35,349 nucleotides of DNA from Microvirga sp. GTDB taxonomy: Bacteria > Pseudomonadota > Alphaproteobacteria > Rhizobiales > Beijerinckiaceae. Of this stretch, positions 7,866 to 16,193 are shown piece by piece. The DNA lies in contig JAPSLB010000024.1 in assembly GCA_031181145.1 (NCBI GenBank), forward strand, positions 36,062 through 71,410. Reading direction: 5' to 3'. The translations under genes were made by a program, and so were the position numbers. The notes beneath the pieces are model-generated. The model was not told the DNA's origin. It saw nothing but the letters and a program-made list of their open reading frames with translations, and searched no databases. Numbering within the stretch: position 1 is the stretch's first letter; each line of letters begins with the position of its first letter.

Positions 7866-9254
7866 ATGCGCGGACTCCCCAATTCAATTCAGGCACGTGA
7901 TGTTGAATACGTGCTCCACCCCGTCACCAATGCCAGGAAGCACGAGGAGATCGGGCCTATCGTGATTGATCGCGGCGAGGGGGTCTACGTCTACGACGAT
8001 CAGGGGAACCGCTATATCGAGGCATTGGCCGGTCTATGGAGTGTGGCTGTCGGCTTCGGTGAGAAGCGCCTCGTTGAGGCCGCCACGCGGCAGATGGCGA
8101 AGCTGCCCTATTATCATACCTTCTCCCACAAGACGAACGAGCCTTCGGTTCTGCTGGCGGAGCGTCTGGTGAAGATGACGCCTGATCGTCTCAAACGTGC
8201 CTTCTTCGCGAACTCGGGATCCGAGGCGAACGACAGTGTCATCAAAATGGTATGGTACTACAACAATGCGCGAGGGCTGCGACAGAAGAAGAAGTTCATC
8301 GCTCGAACCAATGCATATCATGGGATCACTCTTGCCTCGGGCAGCCTGACAGGCCTTCCTGCCAACCAACGGGACTTCGACCTTCCCTTCGTCCCCGTGC
8401 GACACGTCACCTGCCCGCATCACTACCGTTATGCGGAACCTGGCGAGAGTGAAGAGGCGTTTGCCGACCGTCTTGCCGCCGAGCTCGAGGCCGTCATTCT
8501 GGAGGAGGGCCCCGAGACGGTGGCTGCATTCATCGGTGAGCCGCTGATGGGTGCGGGCGGCGTCCTGCCGCCGCCCGCGACCTATTGGGACAAGATCCAA
8601 GCCGTCTGTCGCAAGTACGACGTTCTGATCGTTGCTGATGAAGTGATCAACGGCTTTGGTCGCCTCGGGACAATGTTCGCCTGCGACTATTACGGAATTG
8701 ATCCCGACATTCTGGTGCTTTCGAAGCAGATCACTTCATCCTATCAGCCTCTTGCGGCTGTGATGATCAGTCAGGAGCTCTATGACGGCATTGCCGACAA
8801 CTCCGCCAAGATCGGTACGTTCGGCCATGGCTTCACCACATCCGGTCATCCGGTTCCTGCGGCGGTTGCGCTCGAAAATCTCGATATCATCGAAGAGAAG
8901 GACCTGGTCGAGAATGCGCGGCGTGTGGGCGAGGTGATGCAGGCGGAGCTCCGCAAGTTCGCAGATCACCCCCTCGTTGGCGAGGTGCGCGGCGTCGGGT
9001 TGATCGCAGCCGTGGAGCTGGTCGCAGATAAGGCGACAAAGGCGAAGTTCGATCCTGTCGGCAGGGTTGGCGCGCACGTCTTCTCTCGCGCTCACGGAAA
9101 TGGCCTGATCATCCGCGCCATTGGGGACGTCATCGCATTTTGCCCGCCCCTGATCATCAATGAAGAGCAGGTTCACGACATGGTGAAGCGCTTCAAGCTC
9201 ACGCTCGATGAAACGGCTCAGGAGCTACTGGATAAGGATGTGGCGTCCTTGTGA
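7866..9254 (+). CDS. Class III PLP-dependent omega-aminotransferase
   Basis: The 462-residue protein is a full-length fold-type I aminotransferase of class III. SGSEANDSVIKMVWYY binds the cofactor phosphate, VADEVINGFGR carries Asp258, which holds the pyridine nitrogen, and SKQITSSYQP carries the Schiff-base Lys287. Length and motifs resemble the putrescine/taurine/beta-alanine:pyruvate group (SpuC-like) rather than the ~400-residue acetylornithine type. It would move a terminal amino group from the imported compound to pyruvate or another keto acid, giving an aldehyde or keto acid (inference from family and context). The start is ATG 7866 after GAAAGGACAAAAGATC. No aldehyde dehydrogenase is visible downstream, so the next step would come from elsewhere or from the HisD-like enzyme. 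Confidence 0.9.
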   Translation: MRGLPNSIQARDVEYVLHPVTNARKHEEIGPIVIDRGEGVYVYDDQGNRYIEALAGLWSVAVGFGEKRLVEAATRQMAKLPYYHTFSHKTNEPSVLLAERLVKMTPDRLKRAFFANSGSEANDSVIKMVWYYNNARGLRQKKKFIARTNAYHGITLASGSLTGLPANQRDFDLPFVPVRHVTCPHHYRYAEPGESEEAFADRLAAELEAVILEEGPETVAAFIGEPLMGAGGVLPPPATYWDKIQAVCRKYDVLIVADEVINGFGRLGTMFACDYYGIDPDILVLSKQITSSYQPLAAVMISQELYDGIADNSAKIGTFGHGFTTSGHPVPAAVALENLDIIEEKDLVENARRVGEVMQAELRKFADHPLVGEVRGVGLIAAVELVADKATKAKFDPVGRVGAHVFSRAHGNGLIIRAIGDVIAFCPPLIINEEQVHDMVKRFKLTLDETAQELLDKDVASL

Positions 9255-9296
9255 CCGTTGAAGTGGTCCGTTTGTCATATCCGCGATGAGAGGCTT

Positions 9297-9336
9297 ACGG
9301 GAGGAAAATAGAATTCACCTTCTATAAACCTCCCGT
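9297..9336. terminator. Strong symmetrical stem-loop after the aminotransferase gene
   Basis: ACGGGAGG (9297-9304) pairs with CCTCCCGT (9329-9336), and ATAGAA (9308-9313) pairs with TTCTAT (9320-9325) inside it, separated by AAA on each side, with a 6-base loop. That gives 14 base pairs in perfect symmetry, 43 bp after the stop. No T-run follows, so it may work as a transcript 3'-end stabiliser or a factor-dependent terminator rather than a classical intrinsic one. Confidence 0.5.
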
Positions 9337-9690
9337 CGGCAGGAGAAGTTCGGATGTTGCCGGTTCCATGCTCGTGACGGGCGGCGTCCGAGAAGGTGGA
9401 GCGGGTGAGCGCAAGAACCAAAAGGGACATGGGCTTTCGCTGCGGAGCGCCACTCATCGGCAATCATTCTGGATCGGGGAGCATCTTTGTAAAGGATCAA
9501 ACCAGCCGAGGCTTGGCCGCAATCAGTAAGAATCTTCCTTGTCCAGAACCTGCTCGGTAGCCGGTTGAAGGTATTCGATGGAAATCCATCCCGTGCAGGT
9601 TTTCAAGATCGGCTCCAGACAAGCGCGGCTGTCCTGGATCTCCGGAGCGGGCTTTTACGGCATCTGCTGTGGTTGTCCCGGGACAGAGCC
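9337..9690. other. Intergenic stretch with no convincing gene
   Basis: Short open frames exist on both strands but none shows a recognisable domain, a good start site or the strong third-position GC bias of the neighbours. It lies directly downstream (in the minus sense) of a broken Crp/Fnr gene and may include its eroded 3' half. I could not recognise the cyclic-nucleotide-fold end or the HTH in any frame. Confidence 0.5.
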
Positions 9691-9939
9691 TCAAGGCCCG
9701 GGAGTTATCGAGGGCGGCAATGGCGACACGAGCTTGCCGTCCTCCATGAGCGCCACTAGCGAGATCATCGCGTCACGAAGGAAGAAGGCGTGCCGGATGA
9801 CCTCACCGGCCTCGGTGAGAACCTGTTCGCCAGGCAGGTCGATCACCTCCAAATGTGGTTTCAGGCACGCGAAGTACTCGGGCGCCAGAGCTGCCAGGAG
9901 TCAGTTTGAACGGTGTTCGTTGGCTGACACCTTCGCCAT
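9691..9939 (-). pseudogene. Crp/Fnr-family regulator, broken N-terminal remnant
   Basis: On the minus strand an ATG at 9939 opens a frame reading MAKVSANEHRSN, then a TGA (9903-9901), then LLAALAPEYFACLKPHLEVI, DLPGEQVLTEAGEVIRHAFF and LRDAMISLVALMEDGKLV. This is the N-terminal effector-domain sequence of Crp/Fnr regulators common in Methylobacterium/Bradyrhizobium-type genomes (LxALPPxxxxxLxPHLE ... LxEPGxxIxHxYFP ... MVSLV). Similarity ends after KLV, and a TGA at 9693 closes the frame. The remaining cAMP-fold half and DNA-binding helix are missing. One internal stop plus loss of about two thirds of the usual ~240 residues makes it a pseudogene. A stop-codon readthrough product would still lack the DNA-binding domain. 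Confidence 0.75.
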
Positions 9940-10488
9940 AAGGTTCCCTGTCCTGCGGACGCAAAACCAAAAGGGCACACTTCGTCCCACTAGGTCGTGG
10001 AAGGATTTCGTGTTTCATCTCGTCATGGGATGGTCTGATGCGTCGATGGTGCTTGGCGTGCCAGCATAGGCTGACCCTGCCGCAATATCCCGAATAGTAT
10101 CGTCCTTCCGGCACCTGTTGCAGACGCTTTGTGCGCTGATGCAGAGCCGTAGGATGTGGGGCCGCATCCTTCGGTCGCAGCGTCTCGATAGCGGCGGCAT
10201 GAGGATCCACGGCTCCTGCGCGGGTTCACCGGCAAGGCGCGAGCGGTGTGCAAGCCTTCTCGCCGATAGGGCTTGCGACAGCAACGCCGTTCGCAAGCAG
10301 GCCAGGAGCAAGGTATATTGGCCAACAACCCGCTGAAGAGGGCCGCAGAGGGCTCGCTTGGGTCCGGCGCTTCTGAAGGGCTGTCCGCCGCCGAGCGATC
10401 TGACTTCAGCGGATTTCAAGGCGTCCTCAAGCTCACCCGCGTTGTACCTGCCGGTCAGGGTGGGAACATGAGCCAGATGCAGCATGTT
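9940..10488. other. Non-coding or decayed stretch upstream of sit
   Basis: Open frames up to 156 codons occur (10015-10485 minus), but they are rich in Arg, Cys and Ser, lack recognisable domains and have no plausible start context. I see no transposase remnant, tRNA or terminal inverted repeat. Together with the neighbouring Crp/Fnr pseudogene this looks like gene decay between two functional loci. Confidence 0.5.
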
Positions 10489-10521
10489 TGCAGGATTAGT
10501 TGCAAGTCATTCTTAATTGCG

Positions 10522-10551
10522 TTGACTTCTGCAAATAATTTGCAATAGCAT
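10522..10551 (+). promoter_or_regulatory. Sigma70-type promoter of the sit operon
   Basis: TTGACT (10522-10527) and TAGCAT (10546-10551) are separated by 18 bp and lie 57 bp before the sitA start. The spacing and the near-consensus -35 box make this a likely housekeeping promoter. The metal-regulator palindrome fills the spacer, so a bound repressor would block polymerase directly. Confidence 0.6.
10530..10544. promoter_or_regulatory. Mur/Fur-family operator, 7-1-7 palindrome
   Basis: TGCAAAT-A-ATTTGCA is a perfect palindrome with 7-bp arms and one central base, the form expected for Fur superfamily sites. It agrees with the manganese-responsive Mur (Fur-alpha) box described for Rhizobiales sit promoters, as I remember it. 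More TGCAA/TTGCA half-sites lie just upstream (10489-10520), suggesting a second, weaker site. It would repress the sit operon when manganese is sufficient. Confidence 0.7.
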
Positions 10552-10607
10552 CTTAATCCTCGATGCCGAGGCCATGTCTCACGATTCACCCGCTGGAGAG
10601 CACCAGA

Positions 10608-11603
10608 ATGTCCCGAATACCCCTGTCGAAGCGCCGCTTTCTGGGCCGGGCCGCCGCAGCCGTAGCACTCGCCACCATTGCGGGCCTCATCGGGGCCGGC
10701 CCGGCCATGGCGCAGAGCCGTCCATTCAAGGTGGTGGCGACCACCGGCATGATCGCCGACGCTGCCCGCCAGGTCGGGGGCGACCTCGTCGAGGTCCGGG
10801 CGCTGATGGGGCCGGGCGTGGATCCTCATGCCTACCGCCAGACGCGCACCGACATCGTCGCCATGACCCAGGCCGATCTCGTGCTCTGGCATGGCCTCTA
10901 TCTGGAAGCCCAGATGGAAGACTTCATGCGTGACCTTGCCAAAAAGCGGAAAGTGGTCGCCGTGGCCGAGACGCTGCCGAAGAACATGCTGCTTGCCCAT
11001 GAGGATTACGCTGACAAGTTCGATCCTCATGTCTGGATGAATCCAAACCTGTGGTCGCATGTGGTGGTTGCTGTTCGCGACGCGCTAATCACCGTCCAGC
11101 CAGAGGCGAAGGCCATCTTCGAGGCCAATGCGGCGGCGCACCTGAGGGATCTCGCGGAACTTGCCAACTACACGACAAGGGTTCTCTCCACGATACCGGC
11201 CGAGAGCCGTGTCCTTCTCACGGCTCATGACGCATTCAACTATTTCGGTGCGGCTTACGGCTTCGAGGTGCTCGGCATTCAGGGCATCTCGACGGAGAGT
11301 GAGGCAGGGCTGAGCCGGGTTTCCGAGTTGGTGGATATGCTGGTCGCGCGTAAGATCCGTGCGGTTTTCGTCGAGTCCTCCGTCTCCGATCGCAATATTC
11401 GCGCCCTGATCGAGGGGGCCGCCGCCAAAGGTCACACCGTGACCATCGGCGGAGAGCTCTACTCCGATGCCATGGGACAGCAGGGCACCTACGAGGGTAC
11501 CTATCTCGGCATGATCGACCACAATGCCACTACGATCACGCGGGCGCTCGGAGGCGAGGTCCCAGCGCGCGGCATGCGCGGCAAGCTCTCGGCCGGAGGC
11601 TAA
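10608..11603 (+). CDS. sitA: Manganese (Mn/Fe) ABC importer, periplasmic binding protein
   Basis: The 331-residue cluster A-I metal-binding protein has a signal sequence (residues ~1-36, with KRRFLGR before the hydrophobic core and cleavage after AMAQ). The four expected metal ligands are visible: His74 in VDPHAY, His141 in FDPHVWMNP, Glu256 in FVESSVSD and Asp287 in LYSDAMG. A His2-Glu-Asp set, without the His-rich loop of ZnuA, favours Mn/Fe over Zn. The start at ATG 10608 is supported by TGGAGAG 7 bases upstream. An in-frame ATG at 10563 would add 15 residues before the signal peptide and is unlikely. It is the first gene of sitABCD, under the palindrome at 10530-10544. Confidence 0.92.
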   Translation: MSRIPLSKRRFLGRAAAAVALATIAGLIGAGPAMAQSRPFKVVATTGMIADAARQVGGDLVEVRALMGPGVDPHAYRQTRTDIVAMTQADLVLWHGLYLEAQMEDFMRDLAKKRKVVAVAETLPKNMLLAHEDYADKFDPHVWMNPNLWSHVVVAVRDALITVQPEAKAIFEANAAAHLRDLAELANYTTRVLSTIPAESRVLLTAHDAFNYFGAAYGFEVLGIQGISTESEAGLSRVSELVDMLVARKIRAVFVESSVSDRNIRALIEGAAAKGHTVTIGGELYSDAMGQQGTYEGTYLGMIDHNATTITRALGGEVPARGMRGKLSAGG

Positions 11604-11613
11604 GAAGGATTCG

Positions 11614-12429
11614 ATGATGCCAGTCGCCGTGCAACTTGCCTCGAGGGACGGTCGGGCCGTGCACCCGGCTGCATCCGCAGACGATCCGCTTGCCGTTCAG
11701 GGGCTCACCGTGTCCTATGGCGAGAAGCCTGCCCTGTTTTCCATCGATGCGACCGTGCCGCCCGGGAGAATGGCCGCTATCATCGGCCCGAACGGAGCGG
11801 GCAAGTCGACGCTTCTCAAAGCAGTTCTCGGTATCGTGCCGGCACTGTCTGGAACCGTCACTGTCTTCGGCGTGCCTCTCGCCAAGTCCCGGCACCGCAT
11901 CACCTATGTGCCCCAGCGGGCCAGCGTCGATTGGGATTTTCCGACGCGGGTGATCGATGTGGTTCTCATGGGACTCTACCGAGAGCTTGGTCTCCTGCAT
12001 CTGGTCCGACGGCACCATCGCGAAAAGGCGCTCGCCTGTCTCGACCGGGTCGGCATGGCCGATTTCGCCGGACGCCAGATCGGTCAGCTTTCGGGCGGCC
12101 AGCAGCAGCGCGTGTTCCTCGCCCGAGCACTGGCCCAGAACGCCGATCTCTACCTGCTCGACGAGCCCTTTGCCGGGGTCGATGCGGCAACCGAGAAGGC
12201 CATCATCGACGTGCTCAAGTCGCTGAAGGCGGAGAAGCGCACAGTGGTCTGCGTCCACCACGACCTGGCGACGGTCGCGGATTATTTCGATCATGTGCTG
12301 CTCATCAACGTGCGCAAGATCGCTGAGGGACCGGTGGCGACGACCTTTACGGCCGACAACCTGCAAGCCGCCTACGGCGGCCGGCTGGCGACGGCTCACA
12401 TCGATCAGCTTAAGCTGCCGGTGATCTGA
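11614..12429 (+). CDS. sitB: Manganese (Mn/Fe) ABC importer, ATPase
   Basis: This ~271-residue ATPase has Walker [10 protein letters not shown], the signature LSGGQQQR, Walker [14 protein letters not shown] and an H-loop in [10 protein letters not shown]. The [20 protein letters not shown] segment at the Q-loop is characteristic of SitB/MntB/TroB proteins. The first start, ATG 11614, lies very close to AAGGA. The adjacent ATG 11617 has the better 7-base spacing, so the protein may be one residue shorter. It follows sitA by 10 bases and precedes sitC by 4 bases. Confidence 0.92.
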   Translation: MMPVAVQLASRDGRAVHPAASADDPLAVQGLTVSYGEKPALFSIDATVPPGRMAAIIGPNGAGKSTLLKAVLGIVPALSGTVTVFGVPLAKSRHRITYVPQRASVDWDFPTRVIDVVLMGLYRELGLLHLVRRHHREKALACLDRVGMADFAGRQIGQLSGGQQQRVFLARALAQNADLYLLDEPFAGVDAATEKAIIDVLKSLKAEKRTVVCVHHDLATVADYFDHVLLINVRKIAEGPVATTFTADNLQAAYGGRLATAHIDQLKLPVI

Positions 12430-12433
12430 GACG

Positions 12434-13654
12434 ATGCTGGACCCCTTCACGAGCGCTCTACTGCTACAGTCGGGCTACAACACCGCACTGGTCGCCATCG
12501 GGGCGGCCCTGCTCGGAATCTCAGCCGGAAGTGGCGGCGCCTTCCTGTTCCTCCGTAAGCGGGCGCTTGTCAGCGACGCGGTTGCGCATGCCACGTTGCC
12601 GGGCGTGGGGATCGCGTTCATGGTCATGGTCGCCCTAGGATCGGACGGCCGGAATCTCCTCGGACTCCTCCTCGGCTCCGCGCTTTCGGCAGGCCTCGGC
12701 CTGCTCGTGGTCGAATGGATCACCCGCCGAACGCGCTTGGCCGAGGATGCCGCTATCGGCGCGGTGCTGTCGGTGTTCTTTGGCTTTGGGATCGTGCTCC
12801 TGACGATCATCCAGACCATGGCACGCGGCAAGCAGGCGGGGCTCGAGGGTTTCCTGCTCGGCTCGACCGCGGGCATGCTGTTTCAGGATGCCGTCATCAT
12901 TGCGATCGGAGGGGCTTGCGCGATCGCCGCCCTCGTCCTGCTGCGCCGACCGATGACGCTGGTGGCCTTCGATCCGGAGTTTGCCGCGGCGTCTGGCGTC
13001 TCCGTGCGCATGGTCGATCTGGCCATGATGGGCTTCGTCATGGCTGTCACGGTGATCGGTTTGAAGATCGTCGGTCTCGTCCTGATCGTCGCCATGCTCA
13101 TCATCCCCTCCGTGACGGCCCGGTTCTGGACCGATCGGACCGAGCGGCTCGTGGGTATTGCAGGCGTCATCGGCGGTGCCTCCGGCTATGTGGGTGCGGC
13201 CATCTCCGCCTCCGCGCCGGGCCTGCCGACCGGGCCGATCATCGTGCTCGTCTGCTTTGGATCGTTCGCCGCCTCCCTCCTGCTCGCGCCCAACCGCGGC
13301 GTGCTGGCCTCGATCCTCCGCCACCGGCGCTTTCAGGTCCGGGTGCATCGTCGCCAGGGCCTGCTGGCACTGGCCCGCGGGGAGCCGATCTTCGATCCGC
13401 TGACCCTTGCCGTGCTGCGCCGGGCCGGTCTGATCCGCAAGGACGGCGTTGCGACCGAGGCGGGTCGGGCGCAGAGCGCCAAAGTGCTTCGGGATGAACG
13501 GCGATGGGAGATCGCGCGCCAGATCCACCAGGATGAGGCCGTGTCGGGCCGCTACGACGGACTGACGCCGATTGAGGCGGTGCTGACCAGGGATGAGATT
13601 GCAGAGATCGACCGCCGGATCGGCGGACCGGCGCCCGTGGGAGGAGTGGTCTGA
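12434..13654 (+). CDS. sitC: Manganese (Mn/Fe) ABC importer, permease with extra C-terminal domain
   Basis: Residues ~1-290 form a typical ABC-3 family permease with eight or nine spans, including FLRKRALVSDAVAHATLPGV and the GSTAGMLF stretch. Permeases of this family usually end near 285-300 residues, but this one continues to 406. The extra ~110 residues (from ~296) are cytoplasmic, basic and not hydrophobic. They include LTLAVLRRAGLIRKDGVATE followed by AGRAQSAKVLRDERRWEIAR, which resembles the winged-helix and linker of DtxR/MntR/TroR proteins. Similar long TroC-type permeases are known. The tail could sense cytosolic metal and gate transport (inference). The stop overlaps the sitD start by one base. 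Confidence 0.9.
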   Translation: MLDPFTSALLLQSGYNTALVAIGAALLGISAGSGGAFLFLRKRALVSDAVAHATLPGVGIAFMVMVALGSDGRNLLGLLLGSALSAGLGLLVVEWITRRTRLAEDAAIGAVLSVFFGFGIVLLTIIQTMARGKQAGLEGFLLGSTAGMLFQDAVIIAIGGACAIAALVLLRRPMTLVAFDPEFAAASGVSVRMVDLAMMGFVMAVTVIGLKIVGLVLIVAMLIIPSVTARFWTDRTERLVGIAGVIGGASGYVGAAISASAPGLPTGPIIVLVCFGSFAASLLLAPNRGVLASILRHRRFQVRVHRRQGLLALARGEPIFDPLTLAVLRRAGLIRKDGVATEAGRAQSAKVLRDERRWEIARQIHQDEAVSGRYDGLTPIEAVLTRDEIAEIDRRIGGPAPVGGVV

Positions 13655-14589
13655 TGGGTGACGAGTTCGTTCAACTGAGTTTGACGCCGCTGGCGATCGG
13701 CGTCCTCGCCGCTGTTGCTTGTGCTCTGCCGGGCAACTTCCTGATCCTGCGGCGGCAGGCGCTGATCGGCGATGCGATCAGTCACGTCGTTCTGCCGGGG
13801 ATTGTCGTTGCCTTCCTGATCACCGGCAAGATCTCCACCTGGCCGATGATGCTCGGCGCAGCCGGGGCGTCGATTGTGGCCGTCGTGCTGATCGAGATGA
13901 TCAAGCGGCTCGGGCGGATCGAACCGGGAGCAGCCATGGGCGTGACGTTCACGTCCCTGTTCGCCGCAGGCGTGTTTCTGCTGGAGCAGAGTGATACGAG
14001 CAGTGTGCATCTCGACGTGGAGCACGCGCTCTATGGCAATCTGGAGAGCCTGATCTGGCTCTCGGCGGACGGATGGGGTTCGCTGCTCGACCCTCAAGCG
14101 CTCGCCGATCTGCCGCCGGAGCTCTTCCGCATGACCGTGGTGACCTTGCTGATTGCCGTCCTGACAGCCCTGTTCTGGCGCCCGCTGAAGCTCTCCACCT
14201 TCGACGAGGGCTTCGCCAGCACACTCGGGATACCGACGGCGACTTTGAGCTTTGGCCTCGTGGGCGCGGCCGCGATAGCAGCGGTGGCCGCTTTTGATGC
14301 GGTCGGGTCGATTATCGTGATCGCGATGTTCATCTGCCCACCTGCCGCCGCGCGGCTGATGACCAATCGGCTGGAGGCGCAGGTGGCGTGGAGCATCGCC
14401 TTTGCGGCGGTCTCGGCGGTTCTGGGTTATGTGATTGCCGGTTACGGGCCGCTCTGGCTCGGCGGCACGGATGCCGTGAGCGCTGCCGGGATGATCGCGA
14501 CGGTCTCGGGCATGATCCTGGGACTCACCTGTCTGTTCGCACCGCACCGCTCCCGCATCGGGGTTCCGCCGGGGTCAGAGCAATCATGA
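13654..14589 (+). CDS. sitD: Manganese (Mn/Fe) ABC importer, second permease
   Basis: This 311-residue ABC-3 family permease has about eight membrane spans. The motif FLILRRQALIGDAISHVVLP is the counterpart of the one in SitC. Length is normal for SitD/TroD, and it lacks the cytoplasmic extension seen in the neighbouring permease. It starts at ATG 13654 in a TGATG overlap with sitC, so translation is coupled. It is the last gene of the operon, followed by a stem-loop that begins at its stop codon. Confidence 0.92.
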   Translation: MGDEFVQLSLTPLAIGVLAAVACALPGNFLILRRQALIGDAISHVVLPGIVVAFLITGKISTWPMMLGAAGASIVAVVLIEMIKRLGRIEPGAAMGVTFTSLFAAGVFLLEQSDTSSVHLDVEHALYGNLESLIWLSADGWGSLLDPQALADLPPELFRMTVVTLLIAVLTALFWRPLKLSTFDEGFASTLGIPTATLSFGLVGAAAIAAVAAFDAVGSIIVIAMFICPPAAARLMTNRLEAQVAWSIAFAAVSAVLGYVIAGYGPLWLGGTDAVSAAGMIATVSGMILGLTCLFAPHRSRIGVPPGSEQS

Positions 14590-14627
14590 TCGGGGAGGCG
14601 CGTGAGGTCATGAAACGCGTCCCGATC
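14588..14627 (+). terminator. Probable terminator of the sit operon
   Basis: GATCGGG (14588-14594) pairs with CCCGATC (14621-14627), with further pairing of GCGCGT against ACGCGT-type sequence inside. TTCTT follows directly. The T-run is short, so termination strength is uncertain. Confidence 0.5.
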
Positions 14628-14688
14628 TTCTTGCGAGAATAACGAGGGCGTTCGAAGGCCGGTGTGCTGCGGTGCTGGGCACTAATCG

Positions 14689-14723
14689 AACCCCATGTGC
14701 TTCGAGCTCCTTATGATGGGGTT
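14689..14723. repeat. Inverted repeat AACCCCAT / ATGGGGTT upstream of the sensory operon
   Basis: A perfect 8-bp inverted repeat with a 19-bp spacer lies in the 242-bp gap between sitD and the next gene, about 110 bp before that gene's start. It could be a second terminator stem or an operator of the sensor operon. I see no sigma54 promoter here. Confidence 0.35.
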
Positions 14724-14831
14724 GTTGCCGAGCTAGTCAAAGACGTAATCTCCCAACGTCGCTGAAGCGATACTTGATTGACTGGCCTATCTCAGGCCTA
14801 TGATGCAGCCCGGTTCCGGCACACCTCATCG

Positions 14832-16193
14832 ATGTTTCGTACTCTTTTCATTCACATCCTGATTGTGCTGGCTCTTTCGGCAGGAGCTGCCGGCGCGAAC
14901 GAGAAAGTGCGTCCGGTCCGTGTCCTCACGTCATTTCCGCCTCAGCTCCTCAAACTGTTCCAGGACGCGTTCGAAAAGCGCCATCCCGGCATCCCTGTCG
15001 AGTTTGTGCAGCGCAAGACGACGGCGGCGGTGGCGAATATCATGGGGGAGAGAAGGGCGGACATCTTCTGGGCATCGGCGCCGGATGCCTTCGAGATCCT
15101 CAAACGCGCCGGACGACTGGCTCCGTTGGATCCCCGCCCGACTGGTGCGCCATCCCTCATTGCCGGGTATCCAGTGAACGATCCGGATCTGACCTATCTC
15201 GGTTTCGCGCTGTCCGGCTACGGCTTCGTCTATAATCCGAGCTATCTGGAGGAGAGGGGGCTACCCGTGCCGAAGGCGTGGAGCGATCTGGCGGCACCGG
15301 TCTATGCGGGGCATGTCGGCATCAGCTCGCCGTCGCGGTCGGGCACTATGCACCTCATGGTCGAGGCCATCTTGCAGGTCTATGGCTGGGACCGGGGGTG
15401 GGGGATCTGGTCGGAGATCGGCGGCAATCTCGCCACGGTCACAGCCCGGAGTTTCGGCGTATCGGCAGGGGTTGCCCGCGGGCGCTTCGGGATCGGTCCG
15501 ACGATCGACTTCCTTGCGAATCCGGAAGGTGTCCCGAAAGGATCAACACGGTTTTCCCTTCCCGACGAGACGATGTTCGTGCCCGCAAGCATTGCGATTC
15601 TGGCCGATGCCGGCAACCGCGACGGGGCTGAACGCTTTGTCGATTTCGTGCTCTCGCCCGAGGGGCAGGCCATTCTCCTCGATCCCGCGATTGCCCGCCT
15701 GCCGATCTCTCCCTCCGTCTATCCGGCCGACGAGGCGGTGGCCGGCAGCCCGTTCGGGCGCGAGGGGCTTTTCACGAAGGGTATTTTCGACGCGGGCCTG
15801 TCGGCCGCGCGCTATGAACTGGTCAACATCATCTTCGATGAAATGATCACTTTCCGCCGATCGGAATTGGGGCGATTGTGGCGATCCGTTCAGGAACTCG
15901 AGGCGGCTCTGTCCCGGCACGCCGATGCGGGCGCAGCGAAACTGGTCGGCGAGGCGCGAAGCGCACTGACCAAGCCCCCCCTGAGCGGGGCGGAGGCCAT
16001 GGAGCTCGAACGCTGGACAGGCTTGGTCCGCGTGCGGCGGGGGCTCCCCACTCCCGAGCGGCAGGCCCGCCTCGAGGCCCGTATCAAGATGGCGATTGAT
16101 GAAAACATGCGGCGTGCGGCGCTGGCTCTGGCGAATGCCGCCGCGAGACTCGGTTCCACCCCAGGTCAGGGCCTGGAGGTCGGGAGGCAATGA
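14832..16193 (+). CDS. Secreted binding protein beside the sensor kinase (PgtC-like)
   Basis: The 453-residue protein has a signal peptide (MFRTLFIHILIVLALSAGAA, cleaved near AGA/NE) and an iron/phosphosugar-type solute-binding fold. It is clearly paralogous to the transport binding protein at 19645-20967. Both share DIFWASAPDAFE, GYPVNDP-like, SPSRSGT-H and RSFGV segments, which suggests the same class of ligand. The last ~110 residues are helical and charged. It is encoded immediately before the histidine kinase and overlaps it (ATGA at 16190), as pgtC precedes pgtB in Salmonella. I therefore infer a periplasmic co-sensor role rather than transport. Start: ATG 14832, since an upstream TTG at 14778 only adds a non-signal leader. 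No strong Shine-Dalgarno site is visible. Confidence 0.82.
   Translation: MFRTLFIHILIVLALSAGAAGANEKVRPVRVLTSFPPQLLKLFQDAFEKRHPGIPVEFVQRKTTAAVANIMGERRADIFWASAPDAFEILKRAGRLAPLDPRPTGAPSLIAGYPVNDPDLTYLGFALSGYGFVYNPSYLEERGLPVPKAWSDLAAPVYAGHVGISSPSRSGTMHLMVEAILQVYGWDRGWGIWSEIGGNLATVTARSFGVSAGVARGRFGIGPTIDFLANPEGVPKGSTRFSLPDETMFVPASIAILADAGNRDGAERFVDFVLSPEGQAILLDPAIARLPISPSVYPADEAVAGSPFGREGLFTKGIFDAGLSAARYELVNIIFDEMITFRRSELGRLWRSVQELEAALSRHADAGAAKLVGEARSALTKPPLSGAEAMELERWTGLVRVRRGLPTPERQARLEARIKMAIDENMRRAALALANAAARLGSTPGQGLEVGRQ

Noticed and set aside
10015..10485. 156-codon minus-strand frame
   Set aside because: Composition is Arg/Ser/Cys-rich, there is no recognisable domain or ribosome site, and it sits in a decayed stretch.
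9337..10488. Insertion-sequence remnant
   Set aside because: No transposase motif, terminal inverted repeat or target duplication could be identified.
14778..14831. Upstream TTG start for the first binding protein
   Set aside because: It would place a polar 18-residue leader before a normal signal peptide; ATG 14832 begins directly at the signal sequence.
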